A stretch of 64,000 bases of DNA, taken from positions 33,572 through 97,571 of the forward strand of contig DATILD010000007.1 in assembly GCA_035476815.1 (NCBI GenBank). Reading direction: 5' to 3'. The DNA is from Methylibium sp035476815 (GTDB lineage: Bacteria > Pseudomonadota > Gammaproteobacteria > Burkholderiales > Burkholderiaceae_C). The notes below the pieces were generated by a model. It searched no databases and was not told the DNA's origin. It was given only the letters and a program-made list of their open reading frames with translations. Position numbers and translations under genes: made by a program. Of this stretch, positions 44,928 to 53,460 are shown one piece after another; positions within the stretch are counted from its first letter, which is position 1; every line of letters begins with the position of its first letter.

Positions 44928-46079
44928 TCAAGCGTGGTGCCCCGCCCGCCGCTTGGCCTCGAGGTAGCGACGGTTGTGCGGCTGACTCGGCGCCGGCAGC
45001 GGCAGCCGCGCGATCACCTCGATGCCGGCGCGGCGCAGCGCGTCGACCTTGTGCGGGTTGTTGGTGTGCAGCTGCACCCGCCCATGGCCCAGCGCCTGCA
45101 GCATCGCGGCGGCGACGCCGAAGTCGCGCTGTTCGCCGGTGAAGCCGAGGTGGCGATCGGCCTCGAAGGTGTCGAGCCCGCAGTCCTGCAGCCGGTAGGC
45201 GCGCAGCTTGTTGACCAGGCCGATGCCGCGGCCCTCCTGCGCCAGGTAGAGCAGCACGCCGCCGGTGACGGCCAGCTGGTCGAGCGCGAGGCGCAGCTGA
45301 TCGCCGCAGTCGCAGCGCAGGCTGCCGAGCAGATCGCCGGTCAGGCAGGACGAGTGCAGCCGCACCGGCACCGGCCGCGACGGATCGGGCCGGCCGACCA
45401 GCACCGCCACATGCTCGGCGTCGCCGTCGGCCTCGCCGAACACGATGAGCCGGCAGTCCTCGCGCGCCGCCAGCGGCACCGGCGCCTCGCTGAGCCGGCG
45501 CAGCGCCGGCACGCGCGGCGGCGCGGCGGCCAGCACGTCGCGCGGCGCCACACACAGGATGTCGTCGCGCTCGAGCGCGGCCAGCGCCTCGGCGCCGAGT
45601 TCGGCCACCACCAGCGCCGGCGCGAGCCGCGCCGCGGCCGCCAGCTGCAAGGCGGCCCGCAGCGCCGCGCCGCCCGGCCGCGGCGCGAACAGCCGCTGGC
45701 CGTCGACCATGTCGTCGGCCGCGACCGCGGCAAAGGCCTGCAGCGTCTCGAGCGTCATCGCGCCGGCCAGCGCCAGCAGCTGCGGCGCCGCCCCGAGCTC
45801 CCAGCCGATCGCGTGCAGCCGCTCGCGGCTCAGCAGCAGCCGCCAGCCGTCGGCCCGCGCCTGCAGCGCGGCCCAGCGTGCCGCGTCGAGGGTCTCGATC
45901 GCGGCCAGCAGCAGCGCCGGCTCGGCGCCGCCCGGCTCGAGCAGCACGATGGCCCGGCCGTGGCGCAGCTCGGTGCGGGCGCGGTCGGCGCGGACCGCGG
46001 CGCGCGCCTGCGCGGCCGGGTCCGGCACCGGGCCATGGCCGGCCGAGCCGGCCGCGTCATGCTGTCGCAGCAGTTGCAT
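44928..46079 (-). CDS. ribA: GTP cyclohydrolase II with extended N-terminal domain
   Basis: A 383-residue protein. Residues about 205-375 are a full RibA domain, with zinc ligands in SSCLTGDLLGSLRCDCGDQL, the catalytic region YLAQEGRGIGLVNKLRAYRL and HTNNPHKVDALRRAGI. It opens GTP to start riboflavin synthesis. The N-terminal ~200 residues look like a worn RibB-like fold (HGRAIVLLEPGGAEPALLLA, then LERDDILCVAPRDVLA), but the acidic metal-binding motif of DHBP synthase is not evident. Stand-alone RibA is ~200 residues, so this is the longer bacterial form. Flavin supply next to a set of flavoenzymes may be chance. Confidence 0.9.
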   Translation of the reverse strand: MQLLRQHDAAGSAGHGPVPDPAAQARAAVRADRARTELRHGRAIVLLEPGGAEPALLLAAIETLDAARWAALQARADGWRLLLSRERLHAIGWELGAAPQLLALAGAMTLETLQAFAAVAADDMVDGQRLFAPRPGGAALRAALQLAAAARLAPALVVAELGAEALAALERDDILCVAPRDVLAAAPPRVPALRRLSEAPVPLAAREDCRLIVFGEADGDAEHVAVLVGRPDPSRPVPVRLHSSCLTGDLLGSLRCDCGDQLRLALDQLAVTGGVLLYLAQEGRGIGLVNKLRAYRLQDCGLDTFEADRHLGFTGEQRDFGVAAAMLQALGHGRVQLHTNNPHKVDALRRAGIEVIARLPLPAPSQPHNRRYLEAKRRAGHHA

Positions 46080-46188
46080 CGCGGTCTCCCGCTCCGGGCG
46101 CCCGGCCTCTCAAGGAAACGCCGGGCCGCCCCAAGTTTCCTTGACCCCCGCGGGGGGCGGGCTGGGCGCAGCCCGGCCCTGGGGGCGC

Positions 46189-47889
46189 TCAGTACACCGC
46201 CAGCCGGTGCGCGACGTAGACCACCACCACCCCGACGGCCAGCGCCACGTAGGGCAGCACGCCGGCGCGCTTGGCGAAGCCGCCGTTGCGCTGCATCAGC
46301 AGGTTGTCGTCGGCCGCGGTCGGGAACACGCCCTTGTCCTGCACATAGTGGCGGTAGATGAACACCGGCACGATCAGCAGCGCGAAGAACAGGCCGGTGC
46401 CCAGCGTGCCGGCGCCGTAGACGTCGGCGCCCATGCCCATCAGCGCCAGGTTCACGAAGCCGAGCAGCGCGCCGATGGCCAGCACCACGGACGGCGCGCG
46501 GTAGGGGCGCTCCCAGTCCGGACGGTCCATGCGGTGGATCCAGCCCGATTGCAGGTTCAGGAAGTTGAAGATGATGTAGCCGACGTTCGAGGCCGCGAGC
46601 ACGAACACGTAGTCCGACATCAGCAGCAGGACCACGTTGAAGCCGAGGTCGGTCCACATCGCACGGGTCGGTGCGCCATGCTCGTTGACATGCGACAGGT
46701 ACTTCGGCAGCCAGCCGTCGACCGAGGCCTGGTAGAGCGTGCGCGACGAGCCGGCCATCGAGGTCATGATCGACAGCAGCACCGCCAGGATCAGCATCAC
46801 CACGATGACGTTGCCGACCACCGCGCTGCCGCCGACCATGTGCGACATCACGTTGGCCACGCCCATGCCGCTGTAGACGTCGGGCGCCAGCATGCCGCCG
46901 TAGACCGCCGGCGTGACGACATTGCCGGCGGCGTCGAGCTCGGCCGGCGTGACCACCTGGCCCAGGCCGAGGTGGCCCTGGAAGGCCAGCGGCACCAGCG
47001 TGAACACGACGATGCACAGCAGGCCCGAATAGAAGATCGCCTTGAAGGTGTCCTTCTTCGGGTCCTTGAACTCGCGGGTGTAGCAGACCGCGGTCTCGAA
47101 ACCGTAGGTCGACCAGGCCGCGATGAACAGGCCGCCGGCCATCAGCGTGATGCCGGCCATGTTCCATTCGCCGTCGACCACCAGGCCGCCGGCGTCGCGC
47201 GCGATCGGCGCGAACGGCGCGAAGTGCGTCGACGGAATGTCACCGCTGACCAGCGGCACCAGCGCGATCAGCACCAGCGGGATCAGCGAGCACACACCCA
47301 GCACCATGGTCGTGCGCGCCGAGCGCAGGATGCCGCCATGCTGGACCGCGAACACCGTCAGCAACACCGCCAGACCGACCATGAAGGTCGCGTTGATGCG
47401 CATCACCAGCCCGCTCTTGATCGCGCTCAGGTCCACCAGCGTGATCTGCCAGGTGTTGATCGCCGCGTCGGGCGGGAACAGCGCCGACAGGATGTAGCCG
47501 CCCGCCAGCCCCGAGCCGATCGCCAGCACCGGCGACCAGGCGAACCAGTTGCACCAGACCGACAGCGGCGCGATGGTCTTGCTGTAGCGCACCCACGCGA
47601 CCGCGCCGTAGACCGAGGCGCCGCCGGTCTTGTTGGGGAACAGGCCGGCGATCTCGGCGTAGGTGAAGGCCTGGATGAAGCCGAAGGCGATCGACAGTGC
47701 CCACACCATCCAGGCCGGCTTGCCGACCGTGGCGGCGATCGCGCCGACCGAGAACAGCACCAGCGCGGGAACCCCGCTGGCGACCCAGAATGCACCGGTC
47801 CAGTTGATGCGTCGTTGCAGCGAGCCCGTGTGCGACTCGCCCGACGCGCCGAAGGGCGCGGTGGCGGTACCCGTGACAGTGGAGTTCAT
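46189..47889 (-). CDS. APC-superfamily permease, candidate methylamine transporter
   Basis: A 566-residue, 12-to-14-helix permease. TM1 (FWVASGVPALVLFSVGAIAA) is followed by AEIAGLFPNKTGGASVYGAV, the family's helix 2-3 loop, and later AAWSTYGFETAVCYTREFKD. It belongs to amino acid-polyamine-organocation carriers. It is the last gene of the minus-strand series that includes the porin, ETF, Fe-S protein and trimethylamine dehydrogenase. That context makes uptake of tri- or dimethylamine, or of a precursor, a fair guess. The sequence alone does not show the substrate. Before ribA, a GC stem GGGCTG/CAGCCC (46169-46184) is a weak terminator candidate. Confidence 0.85.
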   Translation of the reverse strand: MNSTVTGTATAPFGASGESHTGSLQRRINWTGAFWVASGVPALVLFSVGAIAATVGKPAWMVWALSIAFGFIQAFTYAEIAGLFPNKTGGASVYGAVAWVRYSKTIAPLSVWCNWFAWSPVLAIGSGLAGGYILSALFPPDAAINTWQITLVDLSAIKSGLVMRINATFMVGLAVLLTVFAVQHGGILRSARTTMVLGVCSLIPLVLIALVPLVSGDIPSTHFAPFAPIARDAGGLVVDGEWNMAGITLMAGGLFIAAWSTYGFETAVCYTREFKDPKKDTFKAIFYSGLLCIVVFTLVPLAFQGHLGLGQVVTPAELDAAGNVVTPAVYGGMLAPDVYSGMGVANVMSHMVGGSAVVGNVIVVMLILAVLLSIMTSMAGSSRTLYQASVDGWLPKYLSHVNEHGAPTRAMWTDLGFNVVLLLMSDYVFVLAASNVGYIIFNFLNLQSGWIHRMDRPDWERPYRAPSVVLAIGALLGFVNLALMGMGADVYGAGTLGTGLFFALLIVPVFIYRHYVQDKGVFPTAADDNLLMQRNGGFAKRAGVLPYVALAVGVVVVYVAHRLAVY

Positions 47890-47925
47890 GGCATGCCTTT
47901 CTGACTGTAGTCGAGCGCCGCGCGC

Positions 47926-48720
47926 TCAGAACGAGCGAACGATGGAAGCGAGCACCTTGCTGTCGCCGGTGTCGACGCCATCGATGGTGTAGAGCGCGCT
48001 GTCGGCGTTGGTGCCGATCCAGGCCAGGCTGGCGCGCCAGCCGCTGCCCAGGTCCTTGGCGACACCGACGCGGTAGTCGGTGAAGTCGTAGGCGCCGTAG
48101 TGGCGCACCGTCTGGCGGCCGGCGTGCAGGTCGACCCCCCAGCCGCCGCCGAGGTCGAACAGCGCGTTGGCCTCGAGGTAGTTCGAGCCCTTGGAGTCGC
48201 CGTTGCCGGCCGCCCCGAAGGTGCGGTTGTTGAAGCCGAAGTAGTCGGTCAGTGCATGCGAGTACTTCAGCTTGAGCATCTTCCAGCTGACCGCGATGTT
48301 GGCCTCGAGCGTCTGGTAGTCCTCGCCGATGCCGGTGTAGCGGCCGCCCGGGAAGATGAACTGCAGCAGCCCGGCGTCGATGCCGAAGTCGCCGACCGTC
48401 GTCGCATAGCCGCCGTAGACGTCGATCTCGCCGGTGGCGTTCTGGATCGCCTTGCCGCTGATCTGGCTGCCCCAGATGCCGATGTAGAAGCCGCTCGCAT
48501 GCGCGAAGTCGGCGCCGCCCTGCACGGCCGGCTTCTCCTGCGTGTACGAGATGCCGCGGAACACGTACTGCGAGAACAGGCCGACGTTGGTCGTCAGCGT
48601 GTAGCTCGGCGCCGGCTCGGCGGGCGCATCGGCGGCATGGGCCGTCGGCAGGCTGCAGGCGGCGCCGGCGAGCAGCGCGGTGGCCAGGATCTTCTGGCGG
48701 GGGGAGTAGTTCCTCTTCAC
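47926..48720 (-). CDS. TorF-family putative porin
   Basis: A 264-residue outer-membrane barrel with a signal peptide (ILATALLAGAACSLPTAHAA). The mature start YTLTTNVGLFSQYVFRGISY and the ending DSKVLASIVRSF with C-terminal Phe are typical of TorF/TIGR02001 porins. A GTG at 48720, behind AGGACG, gives the usual short basic N-terminus; an ATG at 48756 would add 12 odd residues. It lies between the APC permease and etfA on the same strand and so probably supplies the outer-membrane entry for the same substrates. Confidence 0.88.
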   Translation of the reverse strand: MKRNYSPRQKILATALLAGAACSLPTAHAADAPAEPAPSYTLTTNVGLFSQYVFRGISYTQEKPAVQGGADFAHASGFYIGIWGSQISGKAIQNATGEIDVYGGYATTVGDFGIDAGLLQFIFPGGRYTGIGEDYQTLEANIAVSWKMLKLKYSHALTDYFGFNNRTFGAAGNGDSKGSNYLEANALFDLGGGWGVDLHAGRQTVRHYGAYDFTDYRVGVAKDLGSGWRASLAWIGTNADSALYTIDGVDTGDSKVLASIVRSF

Positions 48721-48818
48721 TTGGGTCGTCCTGTCATGGTTGCGGTCATCGGGCATCGAGCAAGGGAGCGCGGCGCTGTGCCCAGGCGCCGGCCGCCGGT
48801 CCCACCGGCGCGGGGAAT

Positions 48819-49790
48819 TCAGCCGAACTGTTTCTCCAGCTCGTCGGCGATCTCGAACATGTCGCCGACCACGCCATAGCGCGCGACGGTGAAGATCGAG
48901 GCGTTCGGATCGGTGTTCACCGCGACCACGGTCTCGACATGCTTCATGCCGGCCAGGTGCTGGATCGCGCCGGAGATGCCCATCGCGATGTAGAGCTTGC
49001 ATTGCGCGGCGGTCTTGCCCGACTGGCCGATCTGGCGCGACTTCGGCAACCAGCCGCTGTCGGCCACCGGCCGCGAGCAGCCGAGCGCGGCACCCAGGCT
49101 GTCGGCCAGCTCGCGGAAGCGTTCGATGTGGTCCTGCTCGCCGACGCCGCGGCCGACCGAGAGGATGAATTCCTTGGCCGTCATGTCGATGTCGCCGGTC
49201 GACGGCGGCTCGATGTAGGCGACGTTGCGGGTGCGCGCCGTCGGGGCGCTGAAGGCCAGGTCGCGCGCGGCCGGCTGGGCGGCGCCGAGCGGCGGCTTGA
49301 AGCTGCCGCCGCGCACCGCCAGCAGCACCGTGTCGCGGCCCGGGAAGTCGAGCTCGACGTTGACCTTCTGGCCGTAGCCGCCGCGCGTCGCGACGATCGC
49401 GCCGGCGTCGCTGCCGATCCCGAACACGTCGGTCGCGAAACCCCAGCCCTGCCTGACCGCGAGGCCGGCCGCGTAGGCCATGCTGTCGACGCTGTGCGCG
49501 AGCACGATCAGCGCCGGCTTCAGCTCGGCCGCCAGCGCCGCGACCGCGGCCTCCCAGGTGTCGGCGTCGAACTCGGCCTCGGGCGTGTCGACGAACACCA
49601 GCTGGTCGACACCCGGCACCGACAGCGTGGCCTGGTGGCCGCGCCCGCCCTGGCCGATCACCGCGACGGTGAGCGAACCGCCGAGCGCGTCGCGCACGCC
49701 CTGCGCGGCGCTGACGAGCTCGAGCGAGACCGGCCGCAGCGCGCCCTGGCGGTGCTCGGCGACGACGAGGATTCCTTGTTGCTGTGCCAT
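48819..49790 (-). CDS. etfA: Electron transfer flavoprotein alpha subunit
   Basis: A 323-residue EtfA. The C-terminal FAD site is clear: ILSVGRGVGEQDHIERF, GCSRPVADSGWLPKSRQIGQ, and GISGAIQHLAGMKHVETVVA, then NTDPNASIFTVARYGVVGD. It accepts electrons from flavin dehydrogenases. One base separates it from etfB. The gene pair lies in the same strand series as trimethylamine dehydrogenase, whose known acceptor is an ETF, so this copy is likely dedicated to that enzyme rather than to fatty-acid oxidation. Confidence 0.95.
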   Translation of the reverse strand: MAQQQGILVVAEHRQGALRPVSLELVSAAQGVRDALGGSLTVAVIGQGGRGHQATLSVPGVDQLVFVDTPEAEFDADTWEAAVAALAAELKPALIVLAHSVDSMAYAAGLAVRQGWGFATDVFGIGSDAGAIVATRGGYGQKVNVELDFPGRDTVLLAVRGGSFKPPLGAAQPAARDLAFSAPTARTRNVAYIEPPSTGDIDMTAKEFILSVGRGVGEQDHIERFRELADSLGAALGCSRPVADSGWLPKSRQIGQSGKTAAQCKLYIAMGISGAIQHLAGMKHVETVVAVNTDPNASIFTVARYGVVGDMFEIADELEKQFG

Positions 49791-49791
49791 C

Positions 49792-50586
49792 TCAAGCTCC
49801 CGTGGCTTCCTTGATGATCTGGATCAGGCGCGCGGCCTGCTCGGCGGCCGAGCCCTCGATCATTTGGGCGCGGCCCTTCTCGGGCACGTACATCCGGCGC
49901 ACGCGCGACAGCGAACCGGCCGCGCCGATCTGCGCGTCGGCCAGGCCGAGCTCGGCCGGCGTCGCCGTCTCGATCGGCCGCGACGCCGCCTGCTTGATGC
50001 CGCGCAGCGAGGCATAGCGCGGCGTGTTGATGCCGAGCTGGATCGTCAGCACGGCCGGCAGCGGCACCTCGATGGACTGCAGCAGCCCGCCCTCGAGCTC
50101 GCGCTGCGCCAGCGCCTGCAGCGCGCCGGCCTTGCATTCGAGCGCCGCGACCACCGCCGCATGCGGGCGGTCGAGCAGCGCGGCCAGCGCGATGCCGGTG
50201 CTGGCATGGCCATGGTCGGAGCTCTGCGTGCCCGCCAGCACCAGCTCGGGCTGTTCCTTGGCGGCGACGGCCGCCAGCACGCGGGCGATCGCGATCGGGT
50301 CGCTGCCCTCGAGCGCATCGTCCCAGACGCGCAGCGCGCGGTCGGCGCCCTTGGCCAGGCACTTGCGCAGCACCTCGTCGGCATCGTCGGGACCCACGGT
50401 CACCGCGATCACCTCGACGCCGTCGCCGGCCGCCTCCTTGATCTGCACCGCGGTCTCGAGCGAGTAGTCGTCCCACTCGTTCAGGTCCCAGTTGACGAAG
50501 TCGGGATCGACGTCGCGGCCATCGGCTGCGATCTCGAAATCCTCTTCCAGCGCGGCCACGCGCTTGACGGCCACCAGTATCTTCAT
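49792..50586 (-). CDS. etfB: Electron transfer flavoprotein beta subunit
   Basis: A 264-residue EtfB. It begins MKILVAVKRVAALEEDFEI, has the WDDYSLETAVQIKEAAGDGV segment, and near the middle LVLAGTQSSDHGHASTGIAL of the nucleotide-binding region. The recognition loop follows with ALQALAQRELEGGLLQSIEV. It is 21 bases after the Fe-S protein gene and one base before etfA. With etfA it makes the soluble heterodimer that carries electrons from dehydrogenase flavin to the membrane. The usual housekeeping betaproteobacterial etfBA pair is ~250/310 residues, similar to this one. Confidence 0.95.
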   Translation of the reverse strand: MKILVAVKRVAALEEDFEIAADGRDVDPDFVNWDLNEWDDYSLETAVQIKEAAGDGVEVIAVTVGPDDADEVLRKCLAKGADRALRVWDDALEGSDPIAIARVLAAVAAKEQPELVLAGTQSSDHGHASTGIALAALLDRPHAAVVAALECKAGALQALAQRELEGGLLQSIEVPLPAVLTIQLGINTPRYASLRGIKQAASRPIETATPAELGLADAQIGAAGSLSRVRRMYVPEKGRAQMIEGSAAEQAARLIQIIKEATGA

Positions 50587-50607
50587 TGCTTGCTTCTCCT
50601 CTTCAGC

Positions 50608-52752
50608 TCACGCCGGCTCGCAGGCCGCGTCCGCGGTCGCCGATGCCGGCGCCATGCATTCCTCGATCAGCTCGATCAGCTCGCGCACCACGAAGCGGCC
50701 TTCGTTGCCGGTGGTCTTGAGCGCGTCCTCGAACATCGTCAGGTCCTTGGGGCAGGCCACGGCGAACACCTGCAGCCCTGCGATCTCGGCCGCCTCGCGC
50801 ATGCGGATGTGCGAAGGCTTGTCCTTGCCCACCGGGTCGGGCACCCAGATGCGGCCGCCGCCGGCGCCGCAGCAGAAGGAGTTGTCCTTCGAGCGCGGCA
50901 TGTCCACCAGCTCGCAGCCCACCGCCTCGATCAACGCGCGCGGCGCGTCGTACTCCTTGTTGAAGCGGCCGAGGTGGCAGGGGTCGTGGTAGGTGGTGCG
51001 GTAGCCGAGCGGGCGGTCGAGCTTGAGCCGGCCGTCCTTCAGCAGCTCCATCAGGAACTGCGTGTAGTGCAGGATCTCGTACTTGCCGCCGAACTCCGGG
51101 TACTCGTTCTTGATGGTGTTGAACGAATGCGGGTCGGTGGTAACGATGCGCTTGAACGAGGTCTGCTGCAGCAGCGCGACGTTGTTCTCGGCCAGCAGCT
51201 CGTACAGGCCCTCCTCGCCGACGCGGCGCACGTCGTTGCCGGCGTTCGATTCGCCGTCGTAGAGGATGCCGAAGTCGATGCCGGCCTGGTGCAGCAGCCG
51301 CGCGAAGCCCTGCGTGACCTTCTGGTTGCGCGGGTCGAAGCTGGCGTAGTCGCCGACGAACCACAGCAGGTCCACCGGTTCTTTGCGCGCGTCCTTGATC
51401 GTGAACGGCAGGCCCTTGGTCCAGGCCGGGCGCTTGCGCTTCGATTCGCCGAAAGAGTTGCCGGTCTTGTGGATGGTCTGCAGCGTCTTGGTCAGCAGCG
51501 GGTCCATGTCGCCGTCCTCGACCAGCTTGCGGCGCATCTGCACGATGATCGGCACATGCTCGACGGCGACCGGGCAGATCTCGACGCAGGCCATGCAGGT
51601 GCGGCAGGACCACAGCGTCTCCATGAAGACCTGGCCGACGTCCTTGCCGTGCACCGAGAGCTTGGCCTCCTCGGGCAGCGCCTTCTTCTCGAGCGCGTCG
51701 TTGGCGAACTCGCGCAGCGACAGGATCACGTCGCGCGGCGACAGCGGCGCACCGGCGGCACGCGCCGGGCAGGCCTCGTGGCAGCGGCCGCACTTGGTGC
51801 AGGCGTCGAGGTTGAGCAGGTGCTTCCAAGTGAGGTCGGTGATCTTCGAGTAGCCGACCGTCTTGGCCTCGGGGTCGGTACGCGGCAGGCGCTGCGCGGC
51901 CAGCGGGTCGCGCAGCATCAGCGAGCCGCCGGCGGTGAAGATGTGCTTGACCTTGGTGCGCGGGATCAGCGCGATGAAGGCCAGCGCGATCAGGCCGTGG
52001 AACCACCACAGGCCGCCGCGCAGCGCCGCGGCGCCGTCGGCCGTCAGGCCCGCGCCGCGGAAGCCCTCGGCCAGCAGCGCGCCGACCGGCGACCACCCCC
52101 TTAGCTGCCAGACCTCGGGCCGATCCTGCAGCCACACCAGGCGCGCGGCCTCGAGCACGAAGCCGGTGACGCCGATCAGGATCAGCGTCCACAGGAAGGC
52201 CCAGTCCTCGATGCGATAGGCGCGGCGGTCGTAGTCGGGATCGCCGGGCTGGCGGTCGGGGCGGGCGTAGTCGAGCTTGGGCGGCTTGATCCAGCCGCGC
52301 CTCGCCATCATGTAAAGAAGGCCGGCGACCAGTCCCAGCCCGCCGAGGTCGCAGGCCAGGGAGAACCACAGATAGAAGTCGCCGTACCAGAACTTCCAGC
52401 CGAACAGGCGTGCGGTGATGTCGTATTCGAGCGTGATCGTCGCGGTGCCGATGAAGAGGGCCGCGAAGCCGAAGAAGATGAGGCGGTGCGCATGGCCGGC
52501 GGCCTTGTCGCGGCGCTCGATCGTGCGGTGGCTGAGGACGACACTCGCCATGCTCTTGAACCGCTGCCAGAGCAGCGTGGCGCTGGCGGGGTCGGCGGCG
52601 CCGCGGCGGTACTTGCGGATCTCGATCCAGCAGCCGTGGGCGAATGCCAGGAGCGCTGCGATGCCGGCGATGTAGAAAAGGGTGATCGCGGGGAGGGAGA
52701 AGCCCTCGAAGAGGATGCGAGTGACTTTGGTGGGGTCGAATTGGGGGTCCAT
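50608..52752 (-). CDS. Membrane Fe-S oxidoreductase (NarI-like/HdrD-like), probable ETF-to-quinone link
   Basis: A 714-residue protein. Residues about 20-290 hold about six helices like the cytochrome b subunit NarI. A two-[4Fe-4S] ferredoxin domain follows, with CTKCGRCHEACP and CRTCMACVEICP. Two CCG-type domains end the protein, the second with YHDPCHLGRF and DNSFCCGAGGG. Related fusions act with ETF or with demethylase flavoproteins (DgcB-like) to feed electrons to quinone. The gene order, trimethylamine dehydrogenase then this gene then etfB-etfA, fits that job. It is separated from the dehydrogenase gene by a 708-base gap full of structured repeats. Confidence 0.88.
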   Translation of the reverse strand: MDPQFDPTKVTRILFEGFSLPAITLFYIAGIAALLAFAHGCWIEIRKYRRGAADPASATLLWQRFKSMASVVLSHRTIERRDKAAGHAHRLIFFGFAALFIGTATITLEYDITARLFGWKFWYGDFYLWFSLACDLGGLGLVAGLLYMMARRGWIKPPKLDYARPDRQPGDPDYDRRAYRIEDWAFLWTLILIGVTGFVLEAARLVWLQDRPEVWQLRGWSPVGALLAEGFRGAGLTADGAAALRGGLWWFHGLIALAFIALIPRTKVKHIFTAGGSLMLRDPLAAQRLPRTDPEAKTVGYSKITDLTWKHLLNLDACTKCGRCHEACPARAAGAPLSPRDVILSLREFANDALEKKALPEEAKLSVHGKDVGQVFMETLWSCRTCMACVEICPVAVEHVPIIVQMRRKLVEDGDMDPLLTKTLQTIHKTGNSFGESKRKRPAWTKGLPFTIKDARKEPVDLLWFVGDYASFDPRNQKVTQGFARLLHQAGIDFGILYDGESNAGNDVRRVGEEGLYELLAENNVALLQQTSFKRIVTTDPHSFNTIKNEYPEFGGKYEILHYTQFLMELLKDGRLKLDRPLGYRTTYHDPCHLGRFNKEYDAPRALIEAVGCELVDMPRSKDNSFCCGAGGGRIWVPDPVGKDKPSHIRMREAAEIAGLQVFAVACPKDLTMFEDALKTTGNEGRFVVRELIELIEECMAPASATADAACEPA

Positions 52753-52782
52753 GGTCAGTGCTTCCCTGGTTGGACCGAGAGG

Positions 52783-53023
52783 GCAAAGGCGTGGCCGGGC
52801 GGCGGGCTACGCTTCACTGCGGCGGTCAGCCCGCACGGCGGGCTGACTTCCGTGCGCTGCTCGGGCTCGTGGCGCGCCGCGTAACTCGCTTCGTTCGCTC
52901 CGCTCACTGCGCTCAAACAGACGCGGCGAGTCAGTTCACGAGGCGCGCTGCGCGCGCCGCCACGAACCCTGCGCTGCTCCGCGCCGCAGAGGCGCTGCGC
53001 CCGCCGCCCGGCCACGCCTTTGC
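52783..53023. repeat. Structured repeat element 1a (241 bp)
   Basis: Two perfect 25-base inverted arms, 52783-52807 and 52999-53023, bound this element. Inside, GTCAGCCCGC and GCGGGCTGAC (52825-52847) form a 10-bp hairpin with loop ACG. A 12-bp stem (52863-52874 with 52958-52969) has one mismatch. Element 1b (53174-53414) is an inverted relative of the same length: the unpaired blocks match closely, while the arms and hairpin differ in sequence but still pair. It lies between trimethylamine dehydrogenase and the Fe-S gene, in their transcript if they form an operon. No protein-like sequence is present. Confidence 0.8.
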
Positions 53024-53057
53024 AATGCACCGACTGATGTTGTTGAAGGGGAAGGCC

Positions 53058-53145
53058 GAGACGTGGGCATCGAGCCCACGTCTCGACCGCGCCGCCAAGG
53101 CGGCGCGCACGGATCGGAGCGGGCTCGAAGCCCGCTTCGATCCGA
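53058..53145. other. Three consecutive hairpins between the repeat elements
   Basis: The spacer between elements 1a and 1b holds three stems. The first pairs CGAGACGTGGGC with GCCCACGTCTCG (53058-53086, loop of five). The second pairs CGCGCCGCC with GGCGGCGCG (53089-53108). The third is a 16-bp stem with one mismatch (53111-53126 with 53130-53145). They leave almost no unpaired sequence. They could end or slow transcription, or shield the mRNA 3' end. No T-runs follow. Confidence 0.7.
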
Positions 53146-53173
53146 TCTCTTTCAAAGTGAGGGAGCGTCGTTT

Positions 53174-53414
53174 GCTCGGCCGTGGGCGGCTGGCCGGGGG
53201 CGCGCCTGTGCCACGGCGAGCAGCGCAGGGCCCGTGGCGGGCGCGCGCAGCGCGCCTCGTGAACTGACTCGTCGCACTTGTCCGAGCGCAGTGAGCGCAG
53301 CGAACGAAGCGAGTTGTGCGACGCCGCCACGGGCCCGAGCAGCGCAGCGCAGTCGGCCCCTGCGGGGCCGACCGTGGCACCGAAGCGCCCCCGGCCAGCC
53401 GCCCACGGCCGAGC
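53174..53414. repeat. Structured repeat element 1b (241 bp), inverted relative of 1a
   Basis: Bounded by perfect 30-base inverted arms, 53174-53203 and 53385-53414. The internal hairpin GTCGGCCCC/GGGGCCGAC (53352-53372) lies 42 bases from the end, the same offset as in element 1a. A perfect 13-bp stem joins 53227-53239 and 53324-53336. The central block 53284-53313 is the reverse complement of 52885-52914 with one difference in 30. Paired regions differ from those of 1a but keep complementarity. It ends 46 bases after the trimethylamine dehydrogenase stop. Confidence 0.8.
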
Positions 53415-53460
53415 CCGCACCACTGACACAACACGCTCCACAGCAGCAGCCCTCGTTCAA

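Noticed and set aside
52783..53414. Insertion sequence or transposon bounded by inverted repeats
   Set aside because: No transposase, no target duplication seen, and the arms of the two elements differ in sequence, which is not expected for ends of one mobile element.
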